Assembly (NCBI GenBank): GCA_905480085.1
Contig: CAJQPD010000164.1
Coordinates: 1-6,345, forward strand
Source of the DNA: an uncultured Acidimicrobiia bacterium
GTDB taxonomy: Bacteria > Actinomycetota > Acidimicrobiia > Spongiisociales > JAENVV01
Direction of reading: 5' to 3'
DNA: 6,345 nucleotides
Position 1 is the first letter of the stretch; each line of letters starts with the position of its first letter. Made by a program: the position numbers and the translations under genes. Below are positions 1 through 6,345 of the stretch, in pieces. Under the pieces are notes generated by a model. That model was given only the letters and a program-made list of their open reading frames with translations, was not told where the DNA came from and ran no database searches.

Positions 1-167
1 AGCGCCCGGACGCCGTCGCCCCCCGCCTCCGCCGCCTTGAGCATCGCAAACACCTGCGCCCCAAGCGCAGCTAGCGTCAGTCGGACGCGCACCCATGGGG
101 CGCGGCGCGGCGCGGGGCGGCGCGCGCGCCTTGGTTGCGACGGAGATGAAGGCGGTGGTGTCGTCAT
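1..167 (-). CDS. Possible N-terminal part of an unrecognised protein, running off the left edge
   Basis: This is an open minus-strand frame from an ATG at 167-165 to the window edge, 55 complete codons with no stop. I do not recognise the product. The first part (residues 1-26) is rich in Pro, Arg and Ser. It is followed by a hydrophobic stretch around residues 29-43 (LTLAALGAQVFAML) and then an Ala/Gly-rich segment (KAAEAGGDGVRAL). This could be a disordered tail before a membrane or amphipathic helix. A GGAG lies four bases before the ATG, which is slightly close. Codons in the distal half have GC-rich third positions, as expected of coding DNA here. The reading also explains the G/C-only block at 97-130 as Arg, Ala and Pro codons. 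It would be divergent from the HhH-GPD fragment. The opposite strand is also open here but reads as low-complexity. The evidence is only composition and a start site. Confidence 0.35.
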   Translation of the reverse strand, partial: MTTPPPSSPSQPRRARRPAPRRAPWVRVRLTLAALGAQVFAMLKAAEAGGDGVRA

Positions 168-239
168 GCCGCTCCGCAAGGTCCTGCTTCCCCGCCTTCC
201 CGCCGGCCGCGGGCTCTGGACGCAAGCGCGGTCGCCGCC

Positions 240-635
240 ATGCCTGTCGACGAGTTCGTGGCGGTGTGCGCAGACAAGCCTGCCATCCACCGTTTCCCGG
301 CCAGCATGGGTCGACGCATCTACGAACTGTGCACCGTCATCGCCACCGACTACGACGGCGACGGCACCAACGTTTGGAAGGGGGTCGAGTCTGGTCGGAC
401 CCTTGCCAGACGTTTGGCCGAGCTGCCCGGCTTCGGACCTGAGAAGACCAAGATTTTCGTTGCTTTGCTCGCCAAACGATTCGGGATACGTCCGCCAGGA
501 TGGGAGCAAGCGGCTGGCGTGTTTGCCGATGACACCCCCCGCTCCGTCGCCGATATCGACGGTCCAGCCACCCTGGCTGAGGTTCGCGAATGGAAGCGGG
601 CCCAGAAGCAAGCCGGCAAGACGAAACAGCAGTGA
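240..635 (+). CDS. HhH-GPD family protein, N-terminally truncated
   Basis: The 131 residues from the ATG resemble the C-terminal two thirds of a small uncharacterised HhH-GPD family (TIGR03252 type) related to base-excision repair DNA glycosylases. Family proteins are about 190-200 residues. Recognisable segments are PVDEFVAVCADKPAIHRFP (residues 2-20), the helix-hairpin-helix LPGFGPEKTKIF (62-73) that would bind DNA backbone, GWEQAAG (87-93) and RSVADIDGP (101-109), with a basic tail. The endonuclease III-type VDTHV segment with the catalytic Asp is not seen, so glycosylase activity is doubtful. Similarity continues upstream of the ATG in the same frame (LDASAVAA, 216-239), but no start codon lies between there and the in-frame TGA at 147-149. 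The expected N-terminal part, including the usual LLDQQ motif, is absent. The gene is therefore probably truncated or frameshifted. A different frame at 163-180 reads VMPLRK, which may be a trace of the lost part. No clear Shine-Dalgarno sequence precedes ATG 240. Confidence 0.7.
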   Translation: MPVDEFVAVCADKPAIHRFPASMGRRIYELCTVIATDYDGDGTNVWKGVESGRTLARRLAELPGFGPEKTKIFVALLAKRFGIRPPGWEQAAGVFADDTPRSVADIDGPATLAEVREWKRAQKQAGKTKQQ

Positions 636-679
636 GATGGCTTCTCGGCCGATCCAACCCATGCCGGATGACGTTCTCG

Positions 680-871
680 GTGAATTGGAAGCGGCAGGAT
701 GCTACCAATCTGCTTTTCTCCGCCGACGGACAACGATGGAATCGTCAAGCCGCCGTCCCCCTTCTTGGCAGCTACATCCACAGCATCGCGGTGGGCAACA
801 CCGAAGTCATCGTCGCAACCACCAGTCACACCGGAACAAACCAGCTTTGGTTGGGGACCCTCGATCAGTAG
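680..871 (+). pseudogene. 3' remnant of a beta-propeller/BNR-like protein
   Basis: The frame ending at TAG 869-871 has convincing protein character from about 683 onward. It contains FSADGQRWNRQ, a BNR/Asp-box-like S-x-DG-x-x-W motif, then HSIAVGNTEVIVATT and a terminal LWLGTLDQ. This is the usual pattern of one propeller-type blade at the end of an exported repeat protein. Only about 60 residues exist. Upstream, the same frame is just the shadow of the HhH-GPD gene, so the rest of the protein is missing. A GTG at 680 could start a tiny ORF, but no good ribosome binding site is seen. Between 637 and about 720 another frame opens with an ATG one base after the HhH-GPD stop (TGAGATG). It reads PMPDDVLGELEAAG before turning into low-complexity Arg/Ser/His sequence, so two unrelated gene ends may be joined here. 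Alternatively, this is a short unrecognised gene. Confidence is moderate that it was once coding and low on its name. Confidence 0.4.
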
Positions 872-935
872 ATGACCCGGTCCGGCGGCCCGAAGGGTCG
901 AGTGCCGGCTCACTTGGCAGTTGGCCGGGCCCTAG

Positions 936-958
936 GCAGTTTGCCGAAGGCAAACTGC
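936..958. terminator. Perfect 10-bp hairpin, outer of a tandem pair
   Basis: GCAGTTTGCC (936-945) and its exact reverse complement GGCAAACTGC (949-958) are separated by GAA. In the nuo transcript this is the second hairpin after the nuoD stop. No T-run follows in either direction, so if it terminates transcription it is of the tail-less type common in high-GC bacteria. It lies between convergent coding sequences and could act on both strands. Confidence 0.5.
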
Positions 959-961
959 TGA

Positions 962-984
962 ATCGCTGAGCAAAGCTCAGCGAT
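962..984. terminator. Perfect 10-bp hairpin containing the nuoD stop codon
   Basis: ATCGCTGAGC (962-971) and GCTCAGCGAT (975-984) pair perfectly around a 3-base loop (AAA on the plus strand). The nuoD TGA (979-977) and the last nuoD codons lie inside the right arm. Only three bases separate it from the neighbouring hairpin at 936-958. A likely role is transcription termination or protection of the 3' end of nuoABCD mRNA. There is no T-run, so this is an inference from position and symmetry. Confidence 0.5.
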
Positions 985-2346
985 CTACGTCCCCCATCAC
1001 CGGGTCGAGGGACGCCAGGGCGGCGATGGTGTCGGCGATGAGTGAGTCGGCAAGCATGATCGGAATGGCCTGGATGTTGGCGAAACTGGGGGCCCGGGTG
1101 TGCATGCGGAGCGGTTTCGAGCCACCGTCCGACACGATGTAGCAACCGAGTTCGCCACGCGGTGACTCGATGGCAACGTACGCTTCGCCTTCGGGCACCT
1201 TGAAGCCTTCGGTGTAGATCTTGAAATGATGAATGAGGGCTTCCATCGACTCGTCGATGCGTTTGCGCGGGGGCGGAGTGACTTTGCGGTCATCGGTTTT
1301 GTAGTCGCCTGATGGCATCGTTTCGAGAACCTGCTTGATGATCTTGAGCGACTCTTCGATTTCATGGACTTTGACCCGATAACGGTCGTAGGAGTCGCCC
1401 CGCTGGCCGACCGGGATATCGAACTCATACTGTTCGATCCCCGAGTACGGCGCCACCTTGCGCAAATCGTGGGCGAGGCCGGTCGCACGCAACGACGGAC
1501 CGGTGATGGAATAGGCCAAACATTCTTCGGCTGTGATGACTCCGACGTCACGCGTCCGCCGTAACCAGATCGGGTTGGCCATCAACAGGTCGTCGTATTG
1601 GGCCAGTCGGAGCGGCATGGTTTCCAGGAACTCTTCGATGTCGCCTTGCCATCCGTCGGGAAGATCGGCGGCCACGCCACCGACCCGGATGTAGTTGTTG
1701 TTCATGCGCAGGCCGGTGGTCTTCTCGAAGAAGGCCAGGATCATTTCGCGTTCGCGGAACCCGTACATCATCATGGAGAGCGCACCAAGATCCATCCCGT
1801 TGGTGGCGAGCGCAACCAGATGGCTGGCAATCCGATTCATTTCCGTCATCAGGATGCGAATGGCCTGAGCGCGAGGCGGGATGTCAATGGCGAGGAGTTG
1901 CTCGACAGCCAACGAAAAACACAATTCGTTGTGAAGGGGAGCCAGATAATCCATGCGGGTGACGTTCGTCGTTCCCTGCATGAAGGTGAGAGTCTCGGCA
2001 GTCTTTTCCATGCCGGTGTGCAGGTAGCCGATGATCGGCTTGATCCTCCGCACGATCTCACCTTCGAGTTCGATTTGCAGACGAAGCACGCCATGGGTCG
2101 ATGGGTGTTGCGGACCCATATTGATGATCATCCGGTCGTCTTCGTCGATTTCCTCTTCCTCGTAGAGGACGTCGTCGACGATTCGGATGCCGAGCTGCTC
2201 GATGAGCCGATCACCCGTCTCGTGAAGCTTCATCTTTTGGGCGCCCTCGTCGGTGGCGTGAGCGACGTAGTCGGGGCCTGGCCAGTCGGGCTCCTCGGTA
2301 CCGGACACCCAGATCTCTTTGGTCTTCCTATCCTGAGTGTCGGTCA

Positions 2347-2347
<1 letters not shown>
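977..2347 (-). CDS. nuoD: NADH-quinone oxidoreductase subunit D (49-kDa homologue)
   Basis: This 456-residue subunit belongs to the connecting module of complex I. With NuoB it forms the quinone-reduction pocket on the cytoplasmic side of the membrane. Hallmarks are GPQHPSTHGVLRL (78-90), GYLHTGMEK (107-115), TRMDYLAPLHNE (130-141), GMDLGAL (184-190), FREREMIL (197-204), NYIRVGGV near 220, and the family's standard C-terminus DPVMGDVDR. His85, Tyr134 and Asp186 correspond to Thermus Nqo4 His38, Tyr87 and Asp139 at a constant offset of 47, so the quinone site is intact. The extra length is an acidic N-terminal extension of about 47-70 residues. Tryptophans and prolines (EEPDWPGPDY) are followed by YEEEEIDEDD just before the conserved core. 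The ATG shares one base with the nuoC stop (TGATG), and an AAGGTGA lies upstream, so translational coupling is likely. It is the last nuo gene here; its stop sits in a hairpin and no nuoE follows. Confidence 0.97.
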
Positions 2348-2884
<537 letters not shown>

Positions 2885-2892
<8 letters not shown>

Positions 2893-3355
2893 TGACGATC
2901 TCCCCGGACATAATCTTGTCCTGCAACGTCAAGATGCCGTGCATGAGCGACTGTGGTCCTGGCGGGCATCCAGGAACGTATACGTCAACCGGAACGATCT
3001 GGTCGACACCCTGGATAAGGGCGTAGTTGTTGAACATCCCACCTGTGGAGGCGCAGGCGCCCATCGAGATCACCCATTTCGGGTCGGGCATCTGGTCGTA
3101 GACCTGCCGAAGTACCGGCGCCATCTTCTGCGACACGCGACCGGCCACGATCATCAAGTCGGCCTGGCGAGGCGAAGCCCTGAACACTTCCATACCGAAC
3201 CGTGCGAGGTCGTAATGGGCCGTGCCTGATGCCATCATCTCGATTGCGCAGCAGGCCAGGCCGAACGTGGCAGGGAACATCGACCGGGTCCGGGCCCAGT
3301 TGGCGATCGTTTCGAGTTGCGTCAGCAGAAAGCCCGGGGGGGTCGTCCCGGCCAT
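2885..3355 (-). CDS. nuoB: NADH-quinone oxidoreductase subunit B (cluster N2 subunit)
   Basis: This 156-residue subunit holds the terminal [4Fe-4S] cluster N2, which passes electrons to quinone at the interface with NuoD. The four expected ligands are present: the tandem Cys35-Cys36 in [11 protein letters not shown], Cys101 in [10 protein letters not shown] and Cys130 in YVPGCPPGP. The family N-terminus ([15 protein letters not shown]), [15 protein letters not shown] and [15 protein letters not shown] are all recognisable. Length is normal for a short bacterial NuoB. The ATG overlaps the nuoA stop by one base (TGATG). GAGG lies seven bases upstream, inside the end of nuoA, so reinitiation or coupling is likely. 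The 3' end overlaps nuoC by eight bases. No key residue is missing. Confidence 0.97.
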
Positions 3356-3765
3356 CAGGCTGCCTCGGGAGAAACATCGCGCTGCTCGCGCCTGGCCCGC
3401 AACGGGGTGTTCCAGTCAAGAGCACCTCTCCCCCACACATAGCCGAGGGTAAGGACTACGAAGCCCGTGAAGATGCCGATTTCGGCTACGCCAGACCAGC
3501 CAAGCTCGGGGAACAAAACCGCCCATGTAAAGAGGAAGACGATTTCGACATCGAAGATGACGAACAACATGGCAATGAGATAGAACTGCACCGGGAAACG
3601 CTGGACGGCTTCCGATTCGGGGACGATGCCGCACTCATAGGGCGACAGCTTTTCGGGAGTCGGGTTTTTCGGAGACACGACCCAACCGAGCGTGAGGGCC
3701 GCCACCACAAACCCCACCGAGAGCAGGAACATGATTGCGATCGGCAAGTACGCCGGAAGATCCAC
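3355..3765 (-). CDS. nuoA: NADH-quinone oxidoreductase subunit A
   Basis: This 136-residue membrane subunit of complex I has three predicted helices at about residues 6-30, 58-82 and 92-113. The conserved cytoplasmic-side loop between helices 1 and 2 reads LSPYECGI (40-47) with Cys45, and lines the quinone entry region. [21 protein letters not shown] (57-77) carries the conserved acidic pair Asp72 and Glu74. The tail after residue 115 is short and charged. The chosen start is GTG (3765-3763). It is preceded by AAGGAG with six bases between the motif and the GTG, and it gives the family's usual N-terminus before helix 1. It is the first nuo gene, 84 bases downstream of the cupin gene on the same strand, and its stop overlaps the nuoB start. 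Confidence 0.96.
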   Translation of the reverse strand: MDLPAYLPIAIMFLLSVGFVVAALTLGWVVSPKNPTPEKLSPYECGIVPESEAVQRFPVQFYLIAMLFVIFDVEIVFLFTWAVLFPELGWSGVAEIGIFTGFVVLTLGYVWGRGALDWNTPLRARREQRDVSPEAA

Positions 3766-3849
3766 CTACGTCTCCTTCACCATATGTGTACAGACTAGGA
3801 ATCTAGGCGACCAACCGACAAAACGTGCCAACGACGACCGGGCAACCCC
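3766..3849 (-). promoter_or_regulatory. Leader between the cupin gene and nuoA; possible nuo promoter
   Basis: These 84 non-coding bases are the only gap in front of the nuo genes, so a promoter for them is most likely here or farther upstream. On the minus strand a TTGTCG is followed after 18 bases by TAGTCT. An alternative pair is TTGGTC with TACACA, also at 18 bases. Neither is a strong sigma-70 match. A short direct repeat, CTAGG-AAT-CTAGG, lies at 3795-3807. No convincing terminator separates the cupin gene from nuoA, so read-through is possible. Confidence 0.3.
3772..3777 (-). promoter_or_regulatory. Strong Shine-Dalgarno for the GTG start of nuoA
   Basis: The minus strand reads AAGGAG, then ACGTAG, then GTG. 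This six-base spacing to a near-consensus site is what selects the GTG at 3765 as the nuoA start. In-frame ATG codons occur only inside the first membrane helix. Confidence 0.75.
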
Positions 3850-4197
3850 CTAGGGAACGATGACGTAGGCCTTCTGCATATCTTCAAGCGTGTCCCACCG
3901 GCCGCTCCACCCCTTGGGAATGAAGAACAGATCGCCTTCGGTCACCTCGGTCACCGTTCCATCGCTAGCTGTCAGCCGGAGGCGACCCGCCAGCATCACC
4001 ATCGCTTCGTTGACATCGTAGGAGGCAATGGTCCAACCGCCGGCGGTGCAACTCCACACCCCGGTCTCGATCCCGCCGGTAGACACCAACTCGCAGAAGG
4101 CCATGACCGGATTCCCTACATCAACGGTCGCCGGTACCAAATCGGGTTCCATTCTTGTCAGCATGTCTTGCATATTGGCTTTCACAGCCTGGCTCAT
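3850..4197 (-). CDS. Small single-domain cupin protein (DUF861/Cupin_3 type)
   Basis: This is a 115-residue protein from ATG 4197 and forms a single beta-barrel cupin. Typical Cupin_3 elements occur in order: ETGVWSCTAGGWTIASYDVNEAMVML, where the conserved E precedes the gly-rich turn; AGRLRLTASDGT; EVTEGDLFFIPKGWSGRW, which is the G-D-x-x-x-x-P-x-G motif; and the terminal KAYVIV strand. The family includes EutQ-like and ureidoglycine aminohydrolase-like cupins, but most members have no known substrate and none can be assigned here. Metal binding is uncertain because the classic two-His motif is not evident. The start was chosen for its AAAGGA seven bases upstream and because SQAVKANMQDML reads as a normal N-terminus. 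An alternative ATG at 4299 would add 34 unconvincing residues and overlap the upstream stop as TGATG. It is same-strand with the membrane protein gene and nuoA, probably by proximity rather than shared function. Confidence 0.8.
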   Translation of the reverse strand: MSQAVKANMQDMLTRMEPDLVPATVDVGNPVMAFCELVSTGGIETGVWSCTAGGWTIASYDVNEAMVMLAGRLRLTASDGTVTEVTEGDLFFIPKGWSGRWDTLEDMQKAYVIVP

Positions 4198-4298
4198 GGC
4201 GCAGTCCTTTCCGGGGCAGTTCGTCAGCCCCGAGGCTATCGGGTCGTGTGACGGACGACCAGCCAGCTTGAACGATCGAATGAACGGATCCACGACCA

Positions 4299-4871
4299 TC
4301 AGTCAGGAATGGCCTTCCATTCGTCGTAGGCGACCCGGCCAAGGTACCCGGCGATCAACACCCTCAGCAACAGCGAGGTTGGGCTCCAAATACCGGCGCC
4401 CAACACCCAGAACACATCCAGGACCATCATGACCACACCGATCAGGTTTGCCCAGCGGGTTCTGGACCAATAGATCACCAGGAAGACCAGGCCGACCAGG
4501 AGCATCTCCCGACGGATAGCCAGGTGCCAGGCAGGTTCGTATCCCGCGTACGCCAGGCCGGCGATCGTCAGACTTCCGACTGCTGCCGCGAGCAGAACCA
4601 GGGGCGCATACCGGGCCCAGTTGAAGACCGAGACAATCGGTTTTAACCGTTCTCCATCGAGTTTGACAACAATCCGGTGCGCTCCGTCCCCACCCATGAG
4701 CGCCAACTCACCTCCGCCGGGCAGGGGAAGCGCCACACCCCGGCGAACCTCGGACATCGGTACCCGCCCGAGTTGTCCACCGCCATATTCGACCTTGACC
4801 TCGTCGCCATGTCCGGACAACCTGACCAGATCGGAACCGTCGACTTCCCGCCTATACACCTGACTGCGCAT
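4299..4871 (-). CDS. Unrecognised membrane protein with a soluble N-terminal part
   Basis: This 190-residue protein is not one I can name. Residues 1-80 are hydrophilic and predicted beta-rich, with Gly-rich turns (VEYGGGQLGRV, LPLPGGGELALMGG, VVKLDGERLKP). This could be a small adaptor or ligand-facing domain on one face of the membrane. Four hydrophobic segments follow: about 88-110 (YAPLVLLAAAVGSLTIAGL), 122-136 (EMLLVGLVFLVIYWS), 140-161 (WANLIGVVMMVLDVFWVLG) and a shorter one at 166-182. There is no signal peptide and no catalytic motif I recognise. The ATG has GAGG seven bases upstream (GAGGCGGCAAC-ATG), which supports this start. It is divergent from the lyase gene and followed on the same strand by the cupin gene, whose probable start is 101 bases past this stop. 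Codon composition matches the neighbours. Confidence 0.75.
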   Translation of the reverse strand: MRSQVYRREVDGSDLVRLSGHGDEVKVEYGGGQLGRVPMSEVRRGVALPLPGGGELALMGGDGAHRIVVKLDGERLKPIVSVFNWARYAPLVLLAAAVGSLTIAGLAYAGYEPAWHLAIRREMLLVGLVFLVIYWSRTRWANLIGVVMMVLDVFWVLGAGIWSPTSLLLRVLIAGYLGRVAYDEWKAIPD

Positions 4872-5042
4872 GTTGCCGCCTCGTGGGTCTTAGACCTGCT
4901 TATCGGCATCGACGCAGATCTACTTAGCCGTGGGCTCAGCTAGCGCCCGTACGGGACCTTCCAAATGGATGCTCCGTGCGACCCGATCGGCGAGACGTAC
5001 CTACCTAAGCTTGACAAAACCACGAAGCAACGGAGTGTCAAC
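4872..5042. promoter_or_regulatory. Divergent intergenic region between the membrane protein and tyrosine phenol-lyase genes
   Basis: These 171 bases must hold the promoters of both divergent genes unless transcription comes from farther away. No clear sigma-70 pair is visible. A 10-bp palindrome, CCCGTACGGG, lies at 4946-4955 near the middle with GCTAGC just before it (4939-4944); either could be half of a regulator site. No TyrR-type TGTAAA-N6-TTTACA box and no leader peptide resembling TnaC (a short ORF with a regulatory Trp) were found. Confidence 0.3.
5032..5035 (+). promoter_or_regulatory. Shine-Dalgarno that fixes the lyase start
   Basis: GGAG lies seven bases before ATG 5043. An in-frame ATG at 4965 would add 26 residues, but it has no comparable site. 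The family N-terminus (a few residues, then EPYKIK) fits 5043. Confidence 0.65.
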
Positions 5043-6345
5043 ATGGAACGACGGAGTTGGGCCGAGCCCTACAAGATCAAGATGGTCGAACCCATCAAGA
5101 TGACCACGCCGACCGAACGCGAGGCAGCGATCGCCGGCGCCGGGTTCAACACGTTTCTTCTCAAATCCGAAGACGTGTACATCGACCTCTTGACCGATTC
5201 GGGTACGTCCGCCATGTCGGACGCCCAGTGGGGGGCGATGATGATGGGTGACGAGGCCTATGCCGGTTCTCGCAGCTTTTATCGTCTCGTCGACGCCGTC
5301 AGCGACGTCTATGGGTATGAAGAACTCATCCCCACCCACCAGGGCCGGGGCGCCGAACATATTCTGAGCCAGATTCTCATCAAGCCGGGCGACGTGATCC
5401 CCGGGAACATGTACTTCACGACCACCCGGTTCCACCAGGAATATGCGGGTGGAAGGTTCGCAGACGTCATCATCGACGAGGCCCACCTGCCAGCCAGCAC
5501 CCACGAGTTCAAAGGCAACGTCGACCTCGCCAAGCTGAGCGAACTGATCGACGAGGTTGGCGCTGACAAGATCCCGTACATCTCGGTCGAGACGAACGTA
5601 AACATGGCCGGCGGCCAACCCATCTCCATGCAGAACCTGCGCGACACATACGAACTCTGCAAGCAACACGGGATCCTCGTGATGCTCGATGCGACCCGGG
5701 CCGTTGAGAATGCCTATTTCATCAAAGTGCGCGAAGCTGGCTATGAAGACGTCAGCATCGCCGAGATCCTTCGCGAAATCTGTTCATACTCAGACGGCGC
5801 CACCGTGTCTTCCAAAAAAGACAATTTGGTGAACATCGGAGGGTTCCTGGCCCTTCGAGACCCTGACCTGGCCCGCAAAGCCAGAAGTCTGGTAGTGGCT
5901 TTTGAGGGCCTCCATACGTACGGCGGAATGTCGGGCCGCGACATGGAGGCTCTGGCCGCCGGGATCCGGGAGATGGTGGCAACCGACGATCACGTTCGCG
6001 CCCGTATCGGACAGGTCGAATACCTCGGGAACCGGATTCTGAAGATGGGCGTTCCGATCGTTGAGCCGATCGGCGGCCATGGTGTGTTTATCGACGCCTC
6101 ATTGGTGCTGGCCCACCTCGATCAGGAGTTGTTCCCGGCCCAGGCGCTGACCGCGGCGATCTATCGGGACTCCGGAGTGCGCGGCATGGAACGCGGCGCA
6201 GTGTCGGCCGGCCGCGACCCGCTTACCGGCCTGAATCGGCGACCAAAACTCGAACTCGTCAGACTGACGCTCCCCCGCCGGGTCTATACGCAGGCTCACA
6301 TGGACGTCGTGGCCGAATCGATCGGGGCAGTTTACGAGAACCGCG
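5043..6345 (+). CDS. tpl: Tyrosine phenol-lyase (PLP-dependent beta-eliminating lyase), 3' end cut by window edge
   Basis: The product is a cytoplasmic PLP enzyme predicted to split L-tyrosine into phenol, pyruvate and ammonia. The 434 codons present cover all but roughly the last 20-30 residues of a family of about 456. The PLP site is intact: Gln100 and Arg102 (THQGRGAE), Asn187, Asp216 and Arg219 (LDATR), Ser256 and the Schiff-base pair Lys258-Lys259 (SSKKD). Tyr73 and Arg407 are also kept. Specificity residues follow tyrosine phenol-lyase, not tryptophanase. Thr126 in NMYFTTTR stands where tryptophanase has Asp. Met382-Glu-Arg384 in GMERG matches the phenol-binding Met379/Arg381 of the Citrobacter enzyme, where tryptophanase has Val-Glu-Ile. 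Phe38 matches Phe36. One difference is Leu290 for Met288. The Phe448/449 positions lie beyond the edge. The start is supported by GGAG at seven bases. The gene is divergent from the membrane protein gene; partners downstream are not visible. Confidence 0.88.
   Translation, partial: MERRSWAEPYKIKMVEPIKMTTPTEREAAIAGAGFNTFLLKSEDVYIDLLTDSGTSAMSDAQWGAMMMGDEAYAGSRSFYRLVDAVSDVYGYEELIPTHQGRGAEHILSQILIKPGDVIPGNMYFTTTRFHQEYAGGRFADVIIDEAHLPASTHEFKGNVDLAKLSELIDEVGADKIPYISVETNVNMAGGQPISMQNLRDTYELCKQHGILVMLDATRAVENAYFIKVREAGYEDVSIAEILREICSYSDGATVSSKKDNLVNIGGFLALRDPDLARKARSLVVAFEGLHTYGGMSGRDMEALAAGIREMVATDDHVRARIGQVEYLGNRILKMGVPIVEPIGGHGVFIDASLVLAHLDQELFPAQALTAAIYRDSGVRGMERGAVSAGRDPLTGLNRRPKLELVRLTLPRRVYTQAHMDVVAESIGAVYENR

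Noticed and set aside
936..958. A C(UUCG)G tetraloop in the hairpin as read on the minus strand
   Set aside because: The letters occur, but closing the tetraloop would force a C-C mismatch below it. The symmetric pairing gives a 3-base loop instead.
37..969. Plus-strand 310-codon open frame across the left end
   Set aside because: It is mostly Arg/Ser/Pro/His low-complexity, overlaps the recognisable HhH-GPD and BNR-like frames, and starts with TTG without a ribosome site. Only the short stretch after 637 has possible coding character.
5011..5016. Perfect TTGACA, a possible -35 box for the lyase gene
   Set aside because: It is only 27 bases before the ATG. The -10 position would fall on AGTGTC, overlapping the Shine-Dalgarno region, and has no resemblance to TATAAT.
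4965..5042. In-frame upstream ATG for the lyase
   Set aside because: It has no ribosome site of its own. The added residues have no counterpart in the family, and ATG 5043 has GGAG at good spacing.
5001..5669. Minus-strand open frame of 222 codons under the lyase gene
   Set aside because: It lies opposite a highly conserved PLP enzyme frame and is rich in Val/Gly/Asp typical of antisense readings.
5043..6345. Tryptophanase as the name of the lyase
   Set aside because: Thr126 replaces the tryptophanase Asp, and Met-Glu-Arg replaces Val-Glu-Ile in the substrate pocket. These match tyrosine phenol-lyase.

Overview
The window is moderately to highly GC-rich, with dense overlapping genes and good Shine-Dalgarno sequences. 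It looks like chromosomal DNA of a high-GC bacterium, most likely an actinobacterium. Three things suggest this: the small HhH-GPD family protein at 240-635, which I associate mainly with actinobacteria; the nuo protein sequences; and GC-rich codon third positions. The lineage is an inference. No tRNA, rRNA, CRISPR array, transposase or integrase gene was seen.

Left end (1-976): a disturbed gene remnant zone. A possible minus-strand gene starts near 167 and runs off the left edge. It is followed on the plus strand by the C-terminal two thirds of a HhH-GPD DNA-glycosylase-like protein (240-635), whose family similarity begins upstream of its first usable ATG. Next is the 3' end of what looks like a beta-propeller/BNR-type protein (about 680-871). 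Two perfect 10-bp hairpins (936-958 and 962-984) close this zone; the second contains the nuoD stop codon.

Centre (977-3765, minus strand): nuoA-nuoB-nuoC-nuoD, encoding four subunits of respiratory complex I. The genes overlap by 1 to 8 bases and are probably translationally coupled. NuoA is a membrane subunit beside the quinone site. NuoB carries cluster N2. NuoC and NuoD are the 30-kDa and 49-kDa homologues of the connecting module. nuoE and later genes do not follow, so the cluster is split or ends here.

Right of centre (3850-4871, minus strand): a small cupin protein (DUF861/Cupin_3 type), preceded by an unrecognised protein with a soluble N-terminal part and about four membrane helices. 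Both are read toward nuoA.

Right end (5043-6345, plus strand): a PLP-dependent beta-eliminating lyase, cut by the window edge. Its substrate-site residues match tyrosine phenol-lyase rather than tryptophanase. It is divergent from the membrane protein gene across a 171-bp intergenic region. I see no new multi-gene system. The most notable items are the tyrosine phenol-lyase, the truncated nuo cluster ending in tandem hairpins, and the scarred left end.
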